From NCBI GenBank assembly GCA_009746045.1, contig RPFO01000015.1:3227836-3291835 (forward strand): a stretch of DNA of 64,000 nt, written 5' to 3'. Position numbers and translations under genes: made by a program. A model generated the notes under the pieces. That model saw only the letters and a program-made list of their open reading frames with translations. It had not been told where the DNA came from and did not search any database. This stretch comes from Mesostigma viride. Taxonomy: Eukaryota > Streptophyta > Mesostigmatophyceae > Mesostigmatales > Mesostigmataceae. Numbering within the stretch: the first letter of the stretch is position 1; the number at the start of each line of letters is the position of its first letter. Below, piece by piece: positions 23,073 to 35,040 of this stretch.

Positions 23073-26000
23073 ATGCCGCTCTTCTGTTCTGGCGGACTGC
23101 CATCCATGCATTGCTTCTCCCCTTGGGCGACAGCTGGCGCAAATGCCAGCGACTCGGACAGTGAGGCGCCCGTGGAGCAAGTGGGCGGGCTGCGCTTCCG
23201 CCGCCGAAAGAGACCTGACCTGGAGGCCGCGCCGACGGTGGCCCCCAAGCGCGCGCGAGGCGGTGGCCAGGCAGCTGGCCAGGGACTCAGCGGGGAGAAA
23301 CCCACGCATTTATCTGCAGGTGGGACTAGTCGGGCCGCCAGTAGCAAAACCAGCGCGAGCAGCAGCAAGGGGGCAGGCGGCAGTAAAGTTACCACCCGCG
23401 CCGATAACGATTTGGACACCGACGTTGTTGAGGGTGGCTCCGTGGTACATGCCGAGTCCACCGCCGCCGCGGCACCTGGTGCTTTGTGTGCCTTGTCCAC
23501 GGTACCAGCCACCGGCAAACAGGCAGTAGCTGACCACGGAGCAGGGCAGGGCAGTGTCCCAGCTGCGCCTTCTGCAGCCGCGAATGCCGGTGTGTCGTTG
23601 GTGGAGGGTGCAGGGGAAGCTGGCAACGCAGGGGGCGCGCTGGTGACGTCGGAGGCATCCACGGACAAGCGACCAGGAGAGCTGGCAGCTGTCACGGGGG
23701 GGGCAGCACGAGCAGGGGACATGGCTGGGGAGCCATTTGCTGATGCTGGGGAGGCGATGGCGGAGGCAGAGATGAGGACGCCACTGGCAAATGGCACGGG
23801 CAAGGACACCGGTGGCCGAAGGAAGGGAACCAAGGGAGCAGGTTGGTGGCACTGGCAAGCGCGGCAGCAGCAGTGTGCATCGGTACAGCATACAGCGTAG
23901 CGCTGCATTATACGATAAGCTATAGCATAGCACATGGTCCCTCATGGTCGGTCTGACGGGAACCTTGGAATCATTGCACTGTGTACATCACAATTACGCC
24001 ATTGTAACGTGTTGGGTGAGTACCCTGTCAGCACCGCGGGGTAAGTGCTGGCCTCCCACGCACCATTCGCCCTGGCTGCCTCCCCTCTGTGCCGTCTGCT
24101 TTTGCCGTGGTGACCATGTTGCATATATGTGCTGCTTAATGCCTGTTATACTGCTGGCTGTCACATGTAACTCTGTTGCCAGAGGGTGGATTGCCCCCTG
24201 ACCAGTGTGGGCCTTGTAAATGTCAAAGTTCTGGACATCAGTAGTTTTGAAGGAGTTTGCAAAACCTGGGTTGCCACCGCTCAATTTCCATGCTATCGAA
24301 AGTATGGGCTAGGAATGTCGTTCGGCGCCCCCTGTTGCTCTTTCCTGCGGCGTTCCTGTGAGTGTCCAAAAAATAAGGAATTGCCTTTGTCTCCAGGACT
24401 GTTGCTTTCTGTCGGCTCGGCCGTCATTATGTGTCAAGGTTGCACGCTGATGCACATGTGCTACTGTGGCGTCGGTGCATGGAACAAAGATTAAGTTGTT
24501 TCCTATTGGATACTAGGGTAAATTGGTCCGATCGGTTTGTGCTGAGTCCGCTGGATGGACTACAGACTGAGCCTTGGTTTACTCCCGCAAGATATCTAGC
24601 CCAACCCCGATGACACCGCTCCCGCCCTTACCCCTCCTTGTTTCTGTTATCTGTTTGTTTTTACCATTCGGCGGTTCATCCATGCATCTGTTCGCGGTCC
24701 TTGTGTGCCCTTGGTTGATTCATCACATGCCATGGCGAGTTGGGCAGTTGCCGATGTGACCCTACCCAACTGCCGGGGTCTCCTGGATGGCGGCACTCCC
24801 CCATCGGAGCTTCACGCGAGCATCCCTGAGTCCCTGCCGGCCTACCAGCGGCTGCACATGCTGTGCAAGAAGGTCGCGGAGCTGGAGATGCAAGCAGCTA
24901 ACAAGGCATTCACGGGCTGTAACGCAAACGTGGCGAAGCTAGGTACGTGGGACTAGGTTCTGCGATAGTTCCAATGGCAGCGCGCGTAAAGGTTCCTGAA
25001 TATTGCTGCACCCATTGTTATGACTCTTTTCATTCTCTTCTGCACTTTGTGACGCCTGCTGAACACACATATGAACTGGGAGGAAAGGGGAACGAGAAAG
25101 CACGGGTTCGAAAGGAGCACAGGAATTTGTCCCTACTGTGTCTGGCTGCTTGCTCTAAGTCCATGTGCTCTATCTTTGGTGGAAGCCCACAGGCAGTCAG
25201 CGAGTAGATTTGTTTCCCTGATTTAGGAGGGATATTGTCAGGGTTGGCAAATATGCCATAATGAGCCGCAAAAATACGGGAATACGCGAACCTTTGCGGC
25301 CCGTCCAAAATTCGCGTATTAAAAAAAAAATTCACCTTCCCGGGACCTGGGCAAAATGGCAGCGCTGTAACTACTATGACTTTCGCAATACTTAATCAGC
25401 ATTGCCCTGTTCTTGGCGCAAAAAAAAAATCTTGAGGTCCTCTACAACTTGCAATGATTGTATTTGCCATAGGTAAACTCCGCCTTCTTTCATATTTCCT
25501 GAAGTAGAGGGTCATATGGTAACGGACTATGCCTGTAGGTGTGTGTGGCGGGCATCGATATGCGTCTTGAGGGCATGCCACTATGCTCTCATGGATCATT
25601 ATGGCTATGTTTGTTCATAGTAATCTTTGTTCATGTCCTTCGATGCACATTGCCTCAACTTCTCTGAATTTATCGTCATGAGACACATTGTTTTATGAGA
25701 CACATTATTATTATTTTTTGCCTGAGGTATTTTTGAGGCCCGACGTATGTACTCGTATTTTCAGGCCCGGCATATATACTCCGCCAACGTATTGCCAACC
25801 CGGGATATTGCTGGCAGCATACGTTCACCTCTGTGCATCTCCTACTTTGCCCTGTGCTGGCGTGCCTACTGTGCTTGGTCGTGCAATGTGCAGCCACCAA
25901 GATCATGCACATGTTTGTCGTGCTGGTGCAGGACCTGACGTCGACGCAGGCCATCAGCTTCCCCCACGTGCGTGCGCTTCTGCCACATGGAAGTTGTTCT

Positions 26001-29000
26001 AATGCATCGGCATTAGTTGGCATTGGTTGGCATTGGTTGGCATTGGTTGGCATTGGTTGGCATTGGTTGGCATTGGTTGGCATTTGTCGGCATTGGTTGG
26101 CATTGGTTGGCATTGGTTGGCATTGGTTGGCATTGGTTGGCATTGGTTGGCATTGGTTGGCATTGGTTGGCATTGGTTGGCATTGGTTGGCATTGGTTCG
26201 CATGCATGGGCGTTTGTTGGAAATCGTTGGCAATTATTGGCATTTGTCGGCATTTGTTGGCATTCGTCCGCCATGTTAATGGAACATTACTGTTTTACAT
26301 TTGGCTGAATACTGGGGGCGAGGATGCCACATCACTTGCTTAGAAGGTCAGTTTGGAAGGTAAAATACGAGGTGGGTTGAACATGCAGAATCAAGATAGT
26401 TTATGCATGTAACTGCTACAAATCAATTTCAGTGCTCGTGCCACTGACAGGGCTAAGTACCACGATGGAAGGATGTCAACGATCATTGTCAAACTGCACC
26501 GTCCCGTTCTGTCCACTATTTCTGGGATGCCATTTCTTGGTGGTCTGACAATCCAGATGTCCACAGCATTAGTTGCCGGCAAGCTCAGCAATACTCAAAC
26601 AGGTCGACTGTATAATGCTGTGCTATTCTTAAGGGCTCGTTTTGCCATGGATATGTATTATACTACTATATCTACTATCTTATTCGCGTTGGGAATTTTA
26701 AACGCGGGTCCACATGTGCCAGGTGCCTTTTGCATCACCCATGCAGATCTTTTCATCATAATCAATGGCTATGCACACCATTAGCCGGTTTCGTTAGAGC
26801 TTGGACCGCTGTTGCTGTGTGTGTGTAAGTTTCATCAGATTTGCTGGATTCTGTATAGTATTTCCCTGATAAGTCTCTGGTATCCTCGGTACTATGCCCT
26901 TGCGCTTACCTTTATGAGACCTCTGGAACCCTGTCCTGTGACCCTGTCCTGCCGCAATGTCAAGCCTGTGTGTATGGCAGTGGGATATGACACATCAGAC
27001 AAGGAAGTTCTGATGTGCTACTAGATGACACAGGGACTTGGGTTTTACGTGTTGCCTGTGTGGGACATGACAGACAAGAGTGTGGGGTCAGATGTGTGGG
27101 AAAATTTGCGTCAGTCCATGGCAGTATGCATTCATCCATACGCGTGTGATGTTTCTCTCCACTAACTTGCTAAGGTTTTTTCTTGTTGTGGTGAATGGTC
27201 TTACCTTGCAACTATAATCAATTTTGCAGCAAGTTGTGCGATTGCCAGGAACAGCTGAGGGCGCCAGTGCCTCGCTGGAGCGAAGGAAGGAGCGCCTGCG
27301 TCAGATACGTGACAAGTGGGTCATCCTCGTTTCGCGTCCACCTCCCTTATTCATCTAGAATCTTGTATGTTTAAAAAAGATTATAGACTAACATAATTTA
27401 ATATGGGGGGGTCAAGGCTGCAGTTAAATATCATCATTCCATATCGTTTTTATATCATGATTTTTACATTTTGATTTTTTTTGTCATTGTTTAACTGCTC
27501 ATCATCACGTGCTTCATAATGTTAGAAGTATCACAGTACACCCCACACACACACGTTTAAGATTGGGGTCCGGCCGACCCAGGACTGCGATCTTAAACCT
27601 AAAATCAAATCCAGGGCTGTCGATCTTGAAGTTGAGAGCTGTAGGCGATCTTAAACCTGATGCGGTATACCTGACTACATAATCTATATCGCATACCACT
27701 GACCAGCTATTTGTAGCTACTTTAAGATCTTTTGCCCAAAACCAGCCCTGCGATCTTAAACCTGAAATTCCTAAATCCAGGGTCTCAAGATCTTAAACCT
27801 GGGAATCTTAAACGTGTGTAGGGGGGTGTACTTTATAGATACTGCCCCTGCTGCCTCTGACCCCTTTCCATCTTGCTTGCCTGTTGTCTGGCTCGCTATA
27901 TGAACAATCAAATAGAGGTGGTTTGTCAGTGTTCGCATCAGGATTTCTTGCACAACTTGCCGTCCTGCATACTTTCCAGGCACAGTTTTCCCCCCTCCCG
28001 CACATCTTTATCAACCCCCACGTGCGCATGTTTCCACACCCCTCCCGAACTTTCCTCACCCCATTCCATTAGGGAAGTCATGGTATACCAGCCCCTAATG
28101 CCAGTCTTGACAAGGTGTACTCTGTCAAGAAGTAGCACATGTAACATGCTAGTCGGGCATGTGTAACACGTAACATGCACTGGGACTGAAGGGCCCCATG
28201 AAGCGGCGAGGCTACCTGCCTGGTGCACGAAAGACCCGGAGAGGTGGTCCGACTTTGCCCCCTGGCCATCTGTAAGACGTGTTTTAAAATGCCATGCCAC
28301 TGCTTTATCTCAAGAATGGGTCCCATTTGGATAATGCTCAGCCCTAGTTTCCCAGATTATGTTCCTGATCTCGAATATGCCCTGCGCCCATATGCAGGCC
28401 AGGCACTTGTGCCGATAAAAATCAGCTTGCACTCATGTGCCCAAGCTCACCAGTCACCACGGGCTGACCATCTGCTGCCTTGCAACAAGTCTCGCAAAGA
28501 CTCTACATGCGTGCAGCTTTATTTTTGTGGCTCTAGTCGATAAGCGCCCACCAGGCCAGCGTACACCCTCCGCATTGGAAGTTTGTTATTATGGGTCAAT
28601 TTTTGCCGTATTTGCATTACGAATAACCCTGGATTGTTTGTTGGGGAGCCAGTTAGAGTCCCGGGTTTTTATTATTTAATTAAAACCTTTTGTTTGTTTG
28701 TTTGTCCTACAGCCGTTCAAGGCACATGGGTACTTATTTAATTAATAAATTTCTTTTGTTTGTTTGGTAGATATCGTACACGCCGTCCCCAATTCGGCCG
28801 GCAATCCGGCCCGGCGGCCCCCCTTCGGCGGCCATAGGCTAGAGTCAGTGGAGGTCAGTGATACCCAGAGCCCACATGAGTTAATTAATTAATTTTGTTT
28901 GTTTGTTTGTTGAGTCCAGTCCTCAGCCCCCGGAGTTAATTAATTAATTTTCTTTTGTTTTTTTTATGGTTTTCAGCCAGAACATTTTCCAGAAGCTAAT

Positions 29001-32000
29001 TATTTAGTTAAAACTTCCAATGCGGGCGGTGTATAGCTGAAACTTAGTAGTTCATGCGGGCTGTGTAATTATATGCGTGCTTTACATGCCTGCGCAGCAA
29101 ACGTATAAGCACCTGTGACTAGCAACCCACAACCACAATCAGTAACCAGCGACAAACAACCCACACCCCACAGCCCACAACCCACAACCCACAACCCACA
29201 ACCCACAACCCACAACCCACAACCCACAAGCCACAAGCCACAAGCCACAAGCAGCCAATAACAACCAACCAACTACCACCAACAGCTCACCATCAATAAC
29301 CGACAACCCACAGCTCACAACCTACAACCCTCAACCTACAACCTAAAACCCACAATCTAAAACCCTCAACCTACAACCTGCAACCCGCAACCCACAATCC
29401 GTAACCAGCGTTAAACAACCCACAACCCACAACCCACCACCCGCAACCCACAAGCAGCAAATAACATACGACCAACAACCAACAAGAGCTCGCCATGAAT
29501 AACCGACAACCCACAACTCACAAGCAGCAAATAACAAACAACAAACAACCAACAACAAACAACAAACAACAGCTCACCATCAATAACCGACAACCCGGAA
29601 GCCACAACCCACAACCTACAACCCACAACTACAAACCACAACCTAAAACCTAAAACTCACAACCCACAACCAGCAATTCACCAACATTCAACCCCAACCA
29701 CCAAGCAGGCTGATCACGGAGCGCAGCGAGTGGCTGCAAGTTGTTGAGAAGCACAAAGCCGATCTGGTGGCCGTCACGCGCAAGGAGGAAAGCATGCTGA
29801 GCCCGGCCTTGCCGTCTGGCCCCAGGAGCATCACCATGATGGCAGTGGAGCCCAGCACCAGCAAGGATGGTCCAAAGGATGGTCTAACGCCTGGGGACCC
29901 ACTTCCAGCGACTCCGCACCGTCTCATCCCTCTGTATACAGAAGCGGAGAGGAAGATAATTTTGCAGGTGAGCGGCCATTTAAAAGTAAATTTAATGATT
30001 TCAATCTTGCGGCTGTGTGATGGAGAATTGTGCCACCGATAGGCCTTCCTTGGTAGATCAATTGCTTGGGGGTTCACCAGTTTTTTTTAATTACCCTCTA
30101 CTCCTCGCCATTTGTGCAATTGGGTTGGCCAATCGTCTTTGCTACAATACTGTTTGGCAACCCTGGTGCCCTCCCACTCCACCCACCCACATCCACCCTG
30201 GCCTGTATGCCAACCCCAAAGTGCTTTTGTGCTTGGTGCTGTCAAGTGTGTTGACTCTCCACGAGTCAAACAGTTCCACTGCATATCCACGAGTTCTCAG
30301 TCTGCACACTTTTTCACACATTCTTTTGCAGGCATGGTAATTATGTCTAATTTTGTTTGGGACTCTTGGTGTTCTGAAGTTTTTTCCCTCCCAAATCTCC
30401 CCGCCTTTTAGCATTTTTTGAAACAGATGGGCTGGGCACCTTCTGCATATAGACTAAGAATTAAAGGTGACATTGCACTACTTGTGGCATGTACTAATCC
30501 CTTGCACATTCTTCTGCCATAGGCCAAAGTGAACTGACATAGCTCTGGAGGCGCCCCTTGCGTTACGAAAGTTGGGCTGCGGTACTGTTACACCCCAGTT
30601 CCGCATGGGGCGGGAAGGGCGGGAGTAAGGGGGTGGTGAGGGGGGTGATAAGCGTTGTGGGTACTCTCACAGGACCAGTCCCTTGCTGACTTTTGAGCAA
30701 GAAAATCAACATGCGTACTAGAAACCCGGGGTTCAAACTGTAGTACATGGCCCAGGTACCTAAATGCGTAAAGGCCTTGGATCAGGCTTGTCACATGATC
30801 ATGTTGACTTTGCGGCCAAACTGGCATCAACATCTTGATCTTTTACCCAAAACGGTTGACCTTTCTTTGCGAGGTCCTTTCTTTGGGATCAACTGGTGGC
30901 CTACAGGTCACGTTAGTAAAGCACTGCTGGCCATTCTGAGACTAAAGTTTTTAGACCAAGGGGGCTGCTGAGGCGGCAAAGGATGGTGGACTGCCCATCA
31001 CTTTCCCACATCACACGGCACAGGGTTCAATGCTTGATAATGGAAGAGAGTCACGTTACTAACTCATTTAGTTGCATTGCTAGTATGGAATGGGGGGGCA
31101 TGAGATGCGTGGACAAACTGCTTTTTCTAATCCTTGCCGTGAATGCTCGTGTCAATAAGGCCAACGCCCACCGCAGGTTGATTTGTGATAAGGGGAATGT
31201 TTTAGCGCCGTTCAGTTCCAAGTTCAGCTGTATCTGTCGTTGACGGTCATTTTTGGCAGCTGTAAGTGTCGACCTGCGGCAGCAAGAGCCTGAATTATTT
31301 TCAGCATGCCTTGGGTCGTCGTGGATGTATGTGTGGTCTGGGTCTGTTAACTGATTTCACTTATGTCTGGTCCTGTGAGGCCAGAAGGTGGGAAGACATA
31401 TTATGACACTTGAGCTCCCAAGAAAACCAGCATTTGATTGAAAACAATGAGTAGAGCCCCTGCCAAAGGCAGGTTTAAGTAGTCATCTCGTCTCCCTCGC
31501 ATGCAGGAGCAAGAGCCCCCCAAGGGTGGGATGGGTGGGAAGAAACAATTACGGGTCACAACCCGCCGACCATGCTTATCAAGCCTACCGTCAAAATGGA
31601 AAACGGCAAAACCAGAAATATCCTAACGCTGACAATTTAATAATTCAGCCAGCCAGCTCATCTGTCACACGTCTGAGCTGTCAGGCCATGTGTACTCTTC
31701 GAATGCAACCCTGAACACACTACCCAACCAAGCAGCACACCAATCAATTGGTGAGTGCTGGTTACATCAGATTTTATTACAGCTTTTTGACGCAACTTCC
31801 GTCAGCATTCCACACATGGCCGGCCGTTCAAACAAACGGCGCCTGACTTACAAAAGGCAAAGCTAGTTGCCAGTAGGATTCCCCGGTAAACAACAAGCCG
31901 TCCCCATTCGTCTAACAAGCCTTTCTGCATGTACAGCCACAAGGTTGTGGCGGCCCTTTCTTTCCCGCATGCTGTTTAATAAACTATTTTCAGAGAAATC

Positions 32001-34062
32001 CGATTATGACACTTGAGCTCCCAAGAAAACCAGCATTTGATTGAAAACAATGAGTAGAGCCCCTGCCAAAGGCAGGTTTAAGTAGTCATCTCGTCTCCCT
32101 CGCATGCAGGAGCAAGAGCCCCCCGATCCACCCCAGTCCCTGGCGCCATTACCCTCCTCCCCCGCACTGTCGCCGCTCAGGAAACAAAACTTGATAGGAT
32201 CACTGTTGCCCCAATAACAGTGAACAAAGAAAAGGAGAAGACCCCCCCCCTCTTCCGAGCAGCCTCGAGGGTAGCCGCTTCCATAAAAGACCACAAAGTG
32301 GGGCGTGTCGCAACATCTCCTTCATGGCGACTCAGCCCGCACAAGGCTATAATAACCCCCTAAGGGGCCCGACAATAAAAGGTTAGCGAATCCGCGGAGC
32401 CGCCTCAGCAAAATATTATTCCGGATAAAAACCCAGAAAATTCGCATTCCGACGCCACCAGGGTTTGAACCGCTACCTGCCGGGTGCTGAGCAGGGAGAG
32501 ACGACAAGGCCAGACACTGCCACTGCCAGCCGAGACGCCTTTCCGATACTCGGTTCCTTTTGTGGGAATTTTGCAAATATATTTTCTTCCGGAACGCAAG
32601 AAATTAGCCGGCCGCGCGTCACCCTTATATCCCTCGCTGGCCCATAACAAAAAAGGGCCGCGCACCAAGCCGAAAGCAGCGCCATGCAGCGCCCTAGGCT
32701 GTGGGCCGCTGACTGACTACCAGCGCAGTCTCATGGAATCCAAATTAATCTATTGACCTTCGCACAGTTTCCGCATTAGCTGCGGACTTCTTAGTCGACA
32801 TGATTGGCTCCGCTGCTGGAATTACCAGCAGCCGGGGCGGGGCGCCCAGCCCACTTTCTATGACCACCGAGACGCTGCCCAGCAAGGTGCCAACCAGAAC
32901 CACTTGGCACATTGGTAACGCGAAATTTCCGTTCCGTTCAAACCGCCCCTACCTGCCGTGAAGTCGCAAAGCCCGCGACTTCATAGCAGGCAAGGACGGG
33001 GGCTTTGCCTAATTTTCTTTAGCCCCGCCGCCATAGCAGCGAGGCCGCTCATACTGCTTCAGTGAGCACATTCAAAGAAACAATTACGGGTCACAACCCG
33101 CCGACCATGCTTATCAAGCCTACCGTCAAAATGGAAAACGGCAAAACCAGAAATATCCTAACGCTGACAATTTAATAATTCAGCCAGCCAGCTCATCTGT
33201 CACACGTCTGAGCTGTCAGGCCATGTGTACTCTTCGAATGCAACCCTGAACACACTACCCAACCAAGCAGCACACCAATCAATTGGTGAGTGCTGGTTAC
33301 ATCAGATTTTATTACAGCTTTTTGACGCAACTTCCGTCAGCATTCCACACATGGCCGGCCGTTCAAACAAACGGCGCCTGACTTACAAAAGGCAAAGCTA
33401 GTTGCCAGTAGGATTCCCCGGTAAACAACAAGTCGTCCCCATTCGTCTAACAAGCCTCTCTGCATGTACAGCCACAAGGTTGTGGCGGCCCTTTCTTTCC
33501 CGCATTCTGTTTAATAAACTATTTTCAGAGAAATCCGATTGCGGAGTCATAATTCAGTCGCGGTTCCTTGTCGCACCAAGCGGCAGCCCTGATATCGGAT
33601 TTTTTTCAATCACTTTTAGGTTGATGTGGTTGTTGCATGGCTTGCGTGTCGAAAAGTCAAACATGTCTTCTGGCATTTTATCACTGTTTCACTACCGCAT
33701 CACAGACTTGCAAGTAGCATGACCTGCTATCTCCTCGGTGTTCTCGTAACATGCAGTTTTGCATATATCTTATGACGTAGCTGCTAGCTAGCGTGCTTGG
33801 ACGCTGGGCCATTGGCGTTCATTGAGCCTGCTTCTGGTTGATCGTTGCTTTCTGGCTTTTCGTATGCCTGGATGCCCTTGGCTGCTGTCAGGTGGATGGC
33901 CTTGAGTCCATGATTGCTGGCGTGGAGGAGTTGTGTGAGAGGGCTGAAGCTGCCACTCGTGCGATGGTGGCAGAATACCGGGGTAAAAGTTTCGCACCAT
34001 TCCCGCATGTGAACAGCCCCCATACAGCCATCCGCAAGGTCATTGCGCCAGGGAATATGTAG
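23073..34062 (+). CDS. Dsn1/Mis13-like kinetochore protein (tentative), six exons
   Basis: Exons: 23073-23841, 24748-24942, 25894-25967, 27230-27315, 29709-29967, 33892-34062. Every junction has GT and AG and keeps phase, giving 517 residues and a TAG. Residues 1-256 are Ala/Gly/Ser-rich with basic nuclear-signal-like clusters (R-F-R-R-R-K-R-P, P-K-R-A-R). Residues about 275-300 read E-L-H-A-S-I-P-E-S-L with R-L-H-M-L, which resembles the start of the conserved part of Dsn1 as I remember it. Next come a charged helix (L-E-R-R-K-E-R-L-R-Q-I-R-D-K), a segment E-R-S-E-W-L-Q-V-V-E-K and a last helix ending in S-P-H-T-A-I-R-K-V-I. This is also the Dsn1 order, which would place the protein in the MIS12 complex at centromeres. 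The 5' end is unsure: 23073-23128 looks intron-like and a small upstream exon may exist. Confidence 0.65.
26008..26275. repeat. decamer minisatellite GGCATTGGTT in Dsn1-like intron 3
   Basis: About 25 units of GGCATTGGTT occur with few variants; degenerate units (GGCATTTGTC) lie at one place inside and at the right edge. It starts 40 bp after the donor site of exon 25894-25967. Frames on both strands are open through it only because of the repeat. Confidence 0.95.
27539..27828. mobile_element. TA-flanked MITE with internal GATCTTAAACCT repeats
   Basis: Termini CACCCC..ACACACGTTTAAGATT are inverted at the two ends, with TA on each outer side. The interior carries four copies of GATCTTAAACC in one orientation near 27590, 27649, 27751 and 27788. 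It lies in intron 4 of the Dsn1-like gene. TA duplication fits Tc1/mariner or a related superfamily; no transposase is present. Confidence 0.6.
28675..28965. repeat. cluster of TTAATTAA plus TTTG-repeat blocks
   Basis: Four blocks of (T)TAATTAATTAA followed by TTTTGTTTGTTTG occur at about 28675, 28738, 28881 and 28935, separated by GC-rich spacers that look like coding remnants. They resemble LINE-type AT tails but no LINE body precedes them. They lie in intron 4 of the Dsn1-like gene. Confidence 0.4.
29118..29690. repeat. heptamer minisatellite CACAACC with variants
   Basis: A 570-bp array based on ACAACCC, with CACAAGC, CAACCTA and CAGCTCACCATCAATAACCGA variants. The last form recurs about every 120 to 230 bp, which gives a higher-order pattern. 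It ends only 20 bp before exon 29709-29967 of the Dsn1-like gene and forms the end of the intron before it. Confidence 0.9.
31400..33540. repeat. segmental duplication: 122-bp and 466-bp units, each twice
   Basis: Block B (31400-31521 and 32003-32124) and block A (31540-32005 and 33075-33540) are repeated in direct order with only a handful of differences. The layout is B, 19 bp, A, B, 950 bp, A. The first unit therefore lacks the 950-bp centre. The centre (32125-33074) holds two strong hairpins, at 32814-32835 (GCTGCTGG-AATTA-CCAGCAGC) and at about 32950-32995 (TGAAGTCGC against GCGACTTCA, extended by CCTGC/GCAGG). No LTR-type TG...CA ends are seen. It lies inside the last intron of the Dsn1-like gene. 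Confidence 0.8.
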
Positions 34063-34207
34063 CGGAGGTGAATCTGACTGGTTCTCATCTGACCAATGCA
34101 TCAAGTGGAATCCCGTGTCTGCAACGTGAGGATGTTTTGCTGCGAATGTGTGGGAACAGGGAAACACTGTGGTAAACAAAATGTTGCGGCACCGCATGCA
34201 CTGCGAA

Positions 34208-34332
34208 CGTAGGTGCATGGTGCGTGCCTTGCAGCAGAGATGGTCTTTATGACATGCATTCAGGCGAAAGGTAGGTGCATGGTGCGCGCCTTGCAGCAGA
34301 GATGGTCTTTATGACATGCATTCAGGCGAAAC
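34208..34332. repeat. 62-bp tandem duplication
   Basis: The segment starting GTAGGTGCATGGTGCG and ending ATGCATTCAGGCGAAA is present twice in tandem with one substitution. It lies 150 bp downstream of the Dsn1-like stop codon. Confidence 0.85.
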
Positions 34333-34659
34333 CTGAACACTCTGAAAGGCTACAATAACGCCAGTGTGACCCCATTCAGCAGCGGTGGGAGAAAAGAAGT
34401 GCTTTCAACCTGCCATATGTGAGTTTATAGAAGAATTACACAATCACTAGCATGTGACTGCGTCACGTGAGCATAAATCCTCAATGAAATGGGTGGTAAA
34501 AATAAATCCTTAATGAATTGGTCGTGCCTACCTGACCTCTAGTAATAGGATTGTGGGCGCCACAGCCCAAACCGCTATCGAGTCACACGTAGGTCCCCCA
34601 CTGACTGGGGTTTGTAGTATTCATGACCCTCTGGCCTCTGCATGCCATTTCTCTTTGTG

Positions 34660-35040
34660 AGTCATTTGCCTTCAGATCATGGACAAGAGGATTTGTACGC
34701 TGATTTGCCCTATGTTTCCCACATTCTTAGGCACAGGCGCCTGGGCCTAGCCGGGCACCTGGCCCGCACAGATCAGGTGGACACATCAGATAGACTAGCT
34801 GGCCCGCCCAGCCTGGGCGTTATGTCCTCACCTGGCGTGCCCCAGGCCGCGCGCGGCAGGGCCGCCACCCGTGGACTTTTCGTGATAGACTCGGCATGGA
34901 CATTTGCTACACTAGACGTGACGGGCTCACACCCGGGCAGCCTACTGGTTTGTCTGTAATATGGAGGCAGATGGTACGCAAGGATAGATGGCAAGTAGTG
35001 ATGAAGGAGACCACCCCCACGTCTGTGGGGGCTCTGCGTG
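34660..35040 (+). pseudogene. LINE family B ORF2 C-terminal fragment
   Basis: The frame reads D-L-P-Y-V-S-H-I-L-R-H-R-R-L-G-L-A-G-H-L-A-R-T-D-Q-V-D-T, typical of the C-terminus of LINE RT proteins. It then shifts frame and ends with G-L-S-V-I-W-R-Q-M-V-R-K-D-R-W-Q. The 3' side carries the hairpin CCCCCACGTCTGTGGGGG, also seen near 19530. It is 5'-truncated and dead. Confidence 0.7.

Noticed and set aside
23069-23945. Minus-strand frames of 211 and 288 codons
   Set aside because: Antisense shadows of the GC-rich first exon of the Dsn1-like gene, whose plus-strand frame joins in phase to the following exons.
26008-26275. CRISPR array
   Set aside because: Units are contiguous without unique spacers, and the context is eukaryotic.
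25676-26343. Met-Pro-Thr-Asn-Ala-Asn-Gln-Cys repeat protein on the minus strand
   Set aside because: Decamer minisatellite in an intron; the reading frame cycles through the three phases of a 10-bp repeat.
32430-32520. tRNA gene on the minus strand (GGTTCAAACCC box)
   Set aside because: A B-box-like word is present but no T-stem, acceptor stem or anticodon arm can be formed.
32800-32840. Fragment of small-subunit rRNA (GGAATTACC and CAGCAGCCG words)
   Set aside because: The words are in the wrong order and explained by a local hairpin; no further rRNA match was seen.
31540-33540. LTR retrotransposon with 466-bp LTRs
   Set aside because: The repeats do not start with TG or end with CA, lack a target duplication, and the adjoining 122-bp block is also duplicated, which fits a tandem duplication better.
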